DNA from: Pseudomonadales bacterium
GTDB taxonomy: Bacteria; Pseudomonadota; Gammaproteobacteria; Pseudomonadales; Pseudohongiellaceae
DNA length: 46,516 bases
Reading direction: 5' to 3'
NCBI GenBank assembly: GCA_028281635.1
Contig: JANQJM010000219.1
Span: 1 to 46,516 of the forward strand
The notes under the pieces are model-generated. The model worked only from the letters and a program-made list of their open reading frames with translations, ran no database searches and was not told the origin of the DNA. Shown one piece after another: positions 43,583 through 46,516 of the stretch. A program made the position numbers and the translations under genes. The stretch's first letter is position 1; each line of letters starts with the position of its first letter.

Positions 43583-44779
43583 TTAATACACTTCTTCTAT
43601 GTTCTGCAAGCTTTGCTCATCATCAGCAGATGAACCCAAATTCTTTTCGTAGAATATCAGCATCTTGGTTGCCATTGTGGTGGCATCCCATACGCGACTG
43701 ACGTCACGGCAATTGCGTTTGAGTTCTTCCATCATGGACGGACTTTGTAGCACAGCGGCGACGGTGTCTGAAAATTGCCTGGCATCGTCTGGAACAATCT
43801 TCGCAGCGGCGCAGTCATTCAAAATATCCCGGGTTCCCATGGCAGCGATAGATACTACTGGTGTACCGGCTGCGATTGCTTCAAGGAGTACCAGCCCCTG
43901 AGTCTCGGTCATGGACGAAAACACGAATAAGTCTGCACTGTGGTAGCAATCGATCAACTGAGAAGCGCGATCCAGATACCCCACAAAGAGCACGCTCTCA
44001 CTGATTCCCAATTCGGCAGCTTGTCGTCTGCAACTTTCCCGTGCTGGCCCTTCACCAGCAATGACCAGACAGGCCTCCGGAATCCTATCCAATAGCTGTT
44101 GGAACATCTGTAGCAACAGGCTAAGGTTCTTCTCGTGGGCGACCCGGCCAACATTCAGCAGAAGTTTCCTGTCCTTCCCAATGTTGTATTCCTGCCGGAA
44201 TTTATTCCCGTCTCCAATTGAGAAATTTGCCGTATAGATTCCAGTCGGAATGACACTGATGGGTTTTTCCACACCATATTCCTCCAGTAGTCCGACGATG
44301 ACAGAGGAGGGCGCAACAATCGCATCCACTTGATTGCATTGAGACCTGGAAAATCTTCTGGCGAAGGCTTTTAGAAACCGTTTAGGCAGAATCGGTATGT
44401 AGTGGTGCAGATACTCTTCAAATAACGTGTGATAGGTCACAATACATGGAATGCCCAATGCTTCGGCAACTTTAGCGCCAGCGTAGTGAGCTACAAATGG
44501 AGTGTGGATATGAACTAAATCAAAACCGTAAGATTCAAGTCTGGGTATCTCTTTGAGTATCGCCCGATAGTGCATCATACGATCTTCGGGATCGAACAGA
44601 ACGGCGCGGGACCTTATTCGAATTATGCTGTCGTCGATAGCGTATTTCTGAGGATAGTCCGGCGCGATTAAAATGACTTCGTGACCTAGTTTTTCGAATT
44701 CTTGCTTAAAGGTCTGGATCGATGTTGAGACGCCGTTAATTCGAGGAAAGTACACATCGGAAATCATCAGGATACGCAT
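43583..44779 (-). CDS. agt: GT4-family glycosyltransferase, Agt-like glycolipid synthase
   Basis: A 398-residue GT-B glycosyltransferase. The N-domain has MISDVYFPRINGVSTSIQTF and DLVHIHTPFVAHYAGAKVAE. The C-domain donor site has NVGRVAHEKNLSLLLQMF, IAGEGPARE and the E-x7-E motif as Glu292 and Glu300 (TETQGLVLLEA). The opening and VTYHTLFEEYLHHYIP resemble diacylglycerol glucosyltransferases. It follows a PlcP-like gene by 80 bp. In marine bacteria the plcP-agt pair degrades phospholipid and makes glycosyl- or glucuronosyl-diacylglycerol when phosphate is scarce. GGGAG eight bases before the ATG at 44779 supports the start. Naming relies on this pairing as well as sequence. Confidence 0.75.
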   Translation of the reverse strand: MRILMISDVYFPRINGVSTSIQTFKQEFEKLGHEVILIAPDYPQKYAIDDSIIRIRSRAVLFDPEDRMMHYRAILKEIPRLESYGFDLVHIHTPFVAHYAGAKVAEALGIPCIVTYHTLFEEYLHHYIPILPKRFLKAFARRFSRSQCNQVDAIVAPSSVIVGLLEEYGVEKPISVIPTGIYTANFSIGDGNKFRQEYNIGKDRKLLLNVGRVAHEKNLSLLLQMFQQLLDRIPEACLVIAGEGPARESCRRQAAELGISESVLFVGYLDRASQLIDCYHSADLFVFSSMTETQGLVLLEAIAAGTPVVSIAAMGTRDILNDCAAAKIVPDDARQFSDTVAAVLQSPSMMEELKRNCRDVSRVWDATTMATKMLIFYEKNLGSSADDEQSLQNIEEVY

Positions 44780-44874
44780 AACGGAATCTCCCACGCGTCG
44801 TGGCGGGTGCGGTGGTTTTGGCCTTGAGGTTTAGCGAATGGACAAGGCACGAACAGGAAAGCGATAGCAGGTGC

Positions 44875-45702
44875 TCAAGCGGCGTCTTGCTCTGGTTTGG
44901 GTAGAATATCTGGCGTTTGCATATCTCCCAGTTCTCGCATCAGGTTGCGTTCGTACTGCTTAGCCCAGTGCACAAGCTCCAGGTGACCATCTGCATGCTC
45001 AAACATGGCAGTACAACTTTCTACCCAATCTCCATCATTGCAATAGAGGATGCCATCGATATCGCGGATTTCAGCATGGTGGATGTGACCACATACCACA
45101 CCATCCACTTCTTTTTCCCTGGCAAAATGCGCCAGGGCATCTTCGAAACTACCAATATAGCTGACAGCGTTTTTCACTTTGTGTTTAAGGTAGGCTGCAA
45201 GTGACCAATAGGAACAGTTGAAATACTTACGGAATCGATTCACTACATGGTTAAGGCTTAACAAGGTTTCGTAAGCCCAACTTCCAAAATTCGCCAGCCA
45301 GCGACTGTTTTTGACAATCACATCAAACTCATCACCGTGCATGATGAGTAGTTTCTTACCATCGACAGTGGTGTGAATGTAATCGCGATGGATTTCCAGG
45401 TTACCAAACTTATGGCCAACGCACTCTCGCATTTGCTCATCATGATTACCAGGAACATAGATGACTTTTGTTTCGTGTTTGGCCTTACCTAGGATCGAAC
45501 GAATCACGTTCGTGTGCTCCTGAGGCCAGTAAGGCGATTTTTTGATACTCCAGAAATCCACGATATCTCCGACCAGAAAGAGATAGTCTGTTTCCACAGA
45601 ATGCAGGAAATCCAACAGGGCATTTGCCTGGCAGCCTTTAAATCCTAAGTGGATATCGGATATCCAGACACTTCTTACGCGAATTGGGTTTGGTGTTGGC
45701 AT
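44875..45702 (-). CDS. plcP: PlcP-like metallophosphoesterase (phospholipase C type)
   Basis: A 275-residue calcineurin-like enzyme. Metal ligands are visible: Asp16 and His18 (SDIHLG), Asp46 (LVGDIVDFW), Asn86-His87 (PGNHDEQ), His122 (IMHGDEFD) and His206/His208 (CGHIHHAE). It resembles LpxH (UDP-2,3-diacylglucosamine hydrolase) and could be annotated so. The neighbour agt and PHO-box-like repeats upstream instead favour PlcP, which cleaves the headgroup from phosphatidyl lipids to give diacylglycerol for glycosylation. It is the first gene of the pair. The start ATG has no strong ribosome-binding site. Confidence 0.75.
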   Translation of the reverse strand: MPTPNPIRVRSVWISDIHLGFKGCQANALLDFLHSVETDYLFLVGDIVDFWSIKKSPYWPQEHTNVIRSILGKAKHETKVIYVPGNHDEQMRECVGHKFGNLEIHRDYIHTTVDGKKLLIMHGDEFDVIVKNSRWLANFGSWAYETLLSLNHVVNRFRKYFNCSYWSLAAYLKHKVKNAVSYIGSFEDALAHFAREKEVDGVVCGHIHHAEIRDIDGILYCNDGDWVESCTAMFEHADGHLELVHWAKQYERNLMRELGDMQTPDILPKPEQDAA

Positions 45703-45761
45703 GATGGTTTGCTTGATGATTGCAGGTTACAAACTCTGTCGGCGCATCGCTGGCCATTTTT

Positions 45762-45801
45762 ATTACCGAACCTTGAACTTTCCATGAACTATTTGTTACA
45801 G
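45762..45801 (-). promoter_or_regulatory. PHO-box-like repeats upstream of plcP
   Basis: On the minus strand, four heptamers on an 11-bp phase read CTGTAAC (45795-45801), AGTTCAT (45784-45790), AGTTCAA (45773-45779) and CGGTAAT (45762-45768). They lie 60-100 bp before the plcP ATG. CTGTAAC is the same variant as in the box of the second TonB receptor. Confidence 0.45.
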
Positions 45802-45962
45802 ATAACGCCAACAATTTGACCCTGGAAACAGGCGGCCAGGACGCCTTTCAGGAGGTAGTCTAGCGGTACACTTTTCCTCTCACAGGCGCTACAATGCGCG
45901 CGCTTTGTCCCCGGCTTGCTGAGGTTGTCAAAGTAACTATCTGAAATATAAGGATAAAAGCC

Positions 45963-46516
45963 TTGGATAAATTCAAGGACATCAGACCCTATCAAGACGA
46001 CGAGATTCGACCAGTTCTGGATAAGCTGATTACTGACTCGGAATTTCTCGGCAGTGTTGCGCGTTTCTACTATCCCCGTTTGATGACGCTGTTTCCCGAC
46101 TTTGTGCTGAAGTTGGCGGGAAACAAACTGAAGAGGCAGGTGAAGGGGGTGCATGATGTGAAATCAATGCAGGACGTCATTGCTGTCTACATGGATAAGA
46201 TGATTCATGACACGACTACCGAGTTGACTAACTCAGGTATGGAAAATCTGAAGGAAGGCAGAAGTCATCTATTTATATGCAATCATCGGGACATAACGAT
46301 GGACCCGGCCTTCGTCAATTACATGCTTTACCATGCCGGGCACGATACTTTACAGATCGCCATTGGCGACAATCTGCTGAAAAAACCGTTCGTTACCGAT
46401 CTCATGCGGCTCAATAAAAGCTTCATTGTAAAACGCTCCCTGAAGGGGCGGGAGCTACTACAGTCACTAAGCCAGCTGTCGGAGTATATCCACCATTGCA
46501 TCGAAACCAATCAAAA
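45963..46516 (+). CDS. PlsC-like acyltransferase (partial, runs off the right edge)
   Basis: 184 codons are present. The start is TTG at 45963 with AAGGAT seven bases upstream; an in-frame stop just before leaves no ATG choice. LFICNHRDITMDPAFVNYML (about residues 103-122) is the catalytic block I of glycerol-phosphate acyltransferase-like proteins, though with His-x5-Asp spacing from His108 instead of the common His-x4-Asp. FIVKRSLKGRELLQSLSQL corresponds to block II/III. It probably acylates a lysophospholipid or other glycerolipid at the membrane. It is divergent from plcP, so glycerolipid genes face each other here. Confidence 0.7.
   Translation, partial: MDKFKDIRPYQDDEIRPVLDKLITDSEFLGSVARFYYPRLMTLFPDFVLKLAGNKLKRQVKGVHDVKSMQDVIAVYMDKMIHDTTTELTNSGMENLKEGRSHLFICNHRDITMDPAFVNYMLYHAGHDTLQIAIGDNLLKKPFVTDLMRLNKSFIVKRSLKGRELLQSLSQLSEYIHHCIETNQ

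Overview
The window looks like chromosome of a free-living, probably marine gammaproteobacterium. The grounds are the housekeeping genes (IlvD, PyrB, exonuclease I, PilU), two large TonB-dependent receptors, PQQ dehydrogenases, a beta-propeller phytase and a PlcP/Agt-type lipid-remodelling pair. A Cellvibrionales- or Pseudohongiella-like lineage would fit, but that is a guess. I see no rRNA, tRNA, CRISPR array, transposase or prophage gene.

Layout. 0-8.4 kb: the 3' end of an amidohydrolase, an Eis-like acetyltransferase, a near-palindromic 61-bp element, a YkvA-family protein, a secreted M24 peptidase, two hotdog-fold proteins, a metallo-beta-lactamase/cyclic-nucleotide-binding fusion, an AhpD-like protein and an ABM monooxygenase. 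8.4-15.5 kb: an SDR, a small membrane protein, a membrane-anchored LytTR regulator followed by a GDH-like quinoprotein, and on the other strand a cytochrome c/PQQ alcohol dehydrogenase pair carrying the Asp-Tyr-Asp signature of lanthanide enzymes. 15.5-22 kb: small enzymes (GNAT, VOC, AlkD-like, DUF1428, aldo-keto reductase), a duplicated membrane protein and ilvD. 22-25.5 kb: an adaptive-response operon (Ada-N/AraC/AlkA fusion plus Ogt) and an unrecognised TonB-like single-span protein. 25.5-29.2 kb: a structured leader, a MATE transporter, an SDR and an orphan XdhC. 29.2-33.1 kb: phytase and TonB receptor. 33.1-40.2 kb: GST, secreted unknown, amidase, pilU, pyrB, sbcB. 40.2-46.5 kb: a second TonB receptor, a 700-bp gene-free region with a three-copy 118-bp tandem array, then agt and plcP on the minus strand, and the start of a PlsC-like acyltransferase.

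The unifying theme I propose is phosphorus stress. Heptamers of CTGTCAT/CTGTAAC type on an 11-bp phase (the geometry of PhoB-binding PHO boxes) occur upstream of the phytase-associated receptor, the second receptor, plcP-agt and the 118-bp array. Phytase plus receptor would collect organic phosphate. PlcP plus Agt would strip phosphate from membrane phospholipid and replace it with glycolipid. The array, in which each unit carries an intrinsic terminator oriented to the plus strand, resembles a tandem small-RNA locus driven by a PHO-box promoter. This last element is the best candidate for something undescribed. All regulatory calls are by eye.
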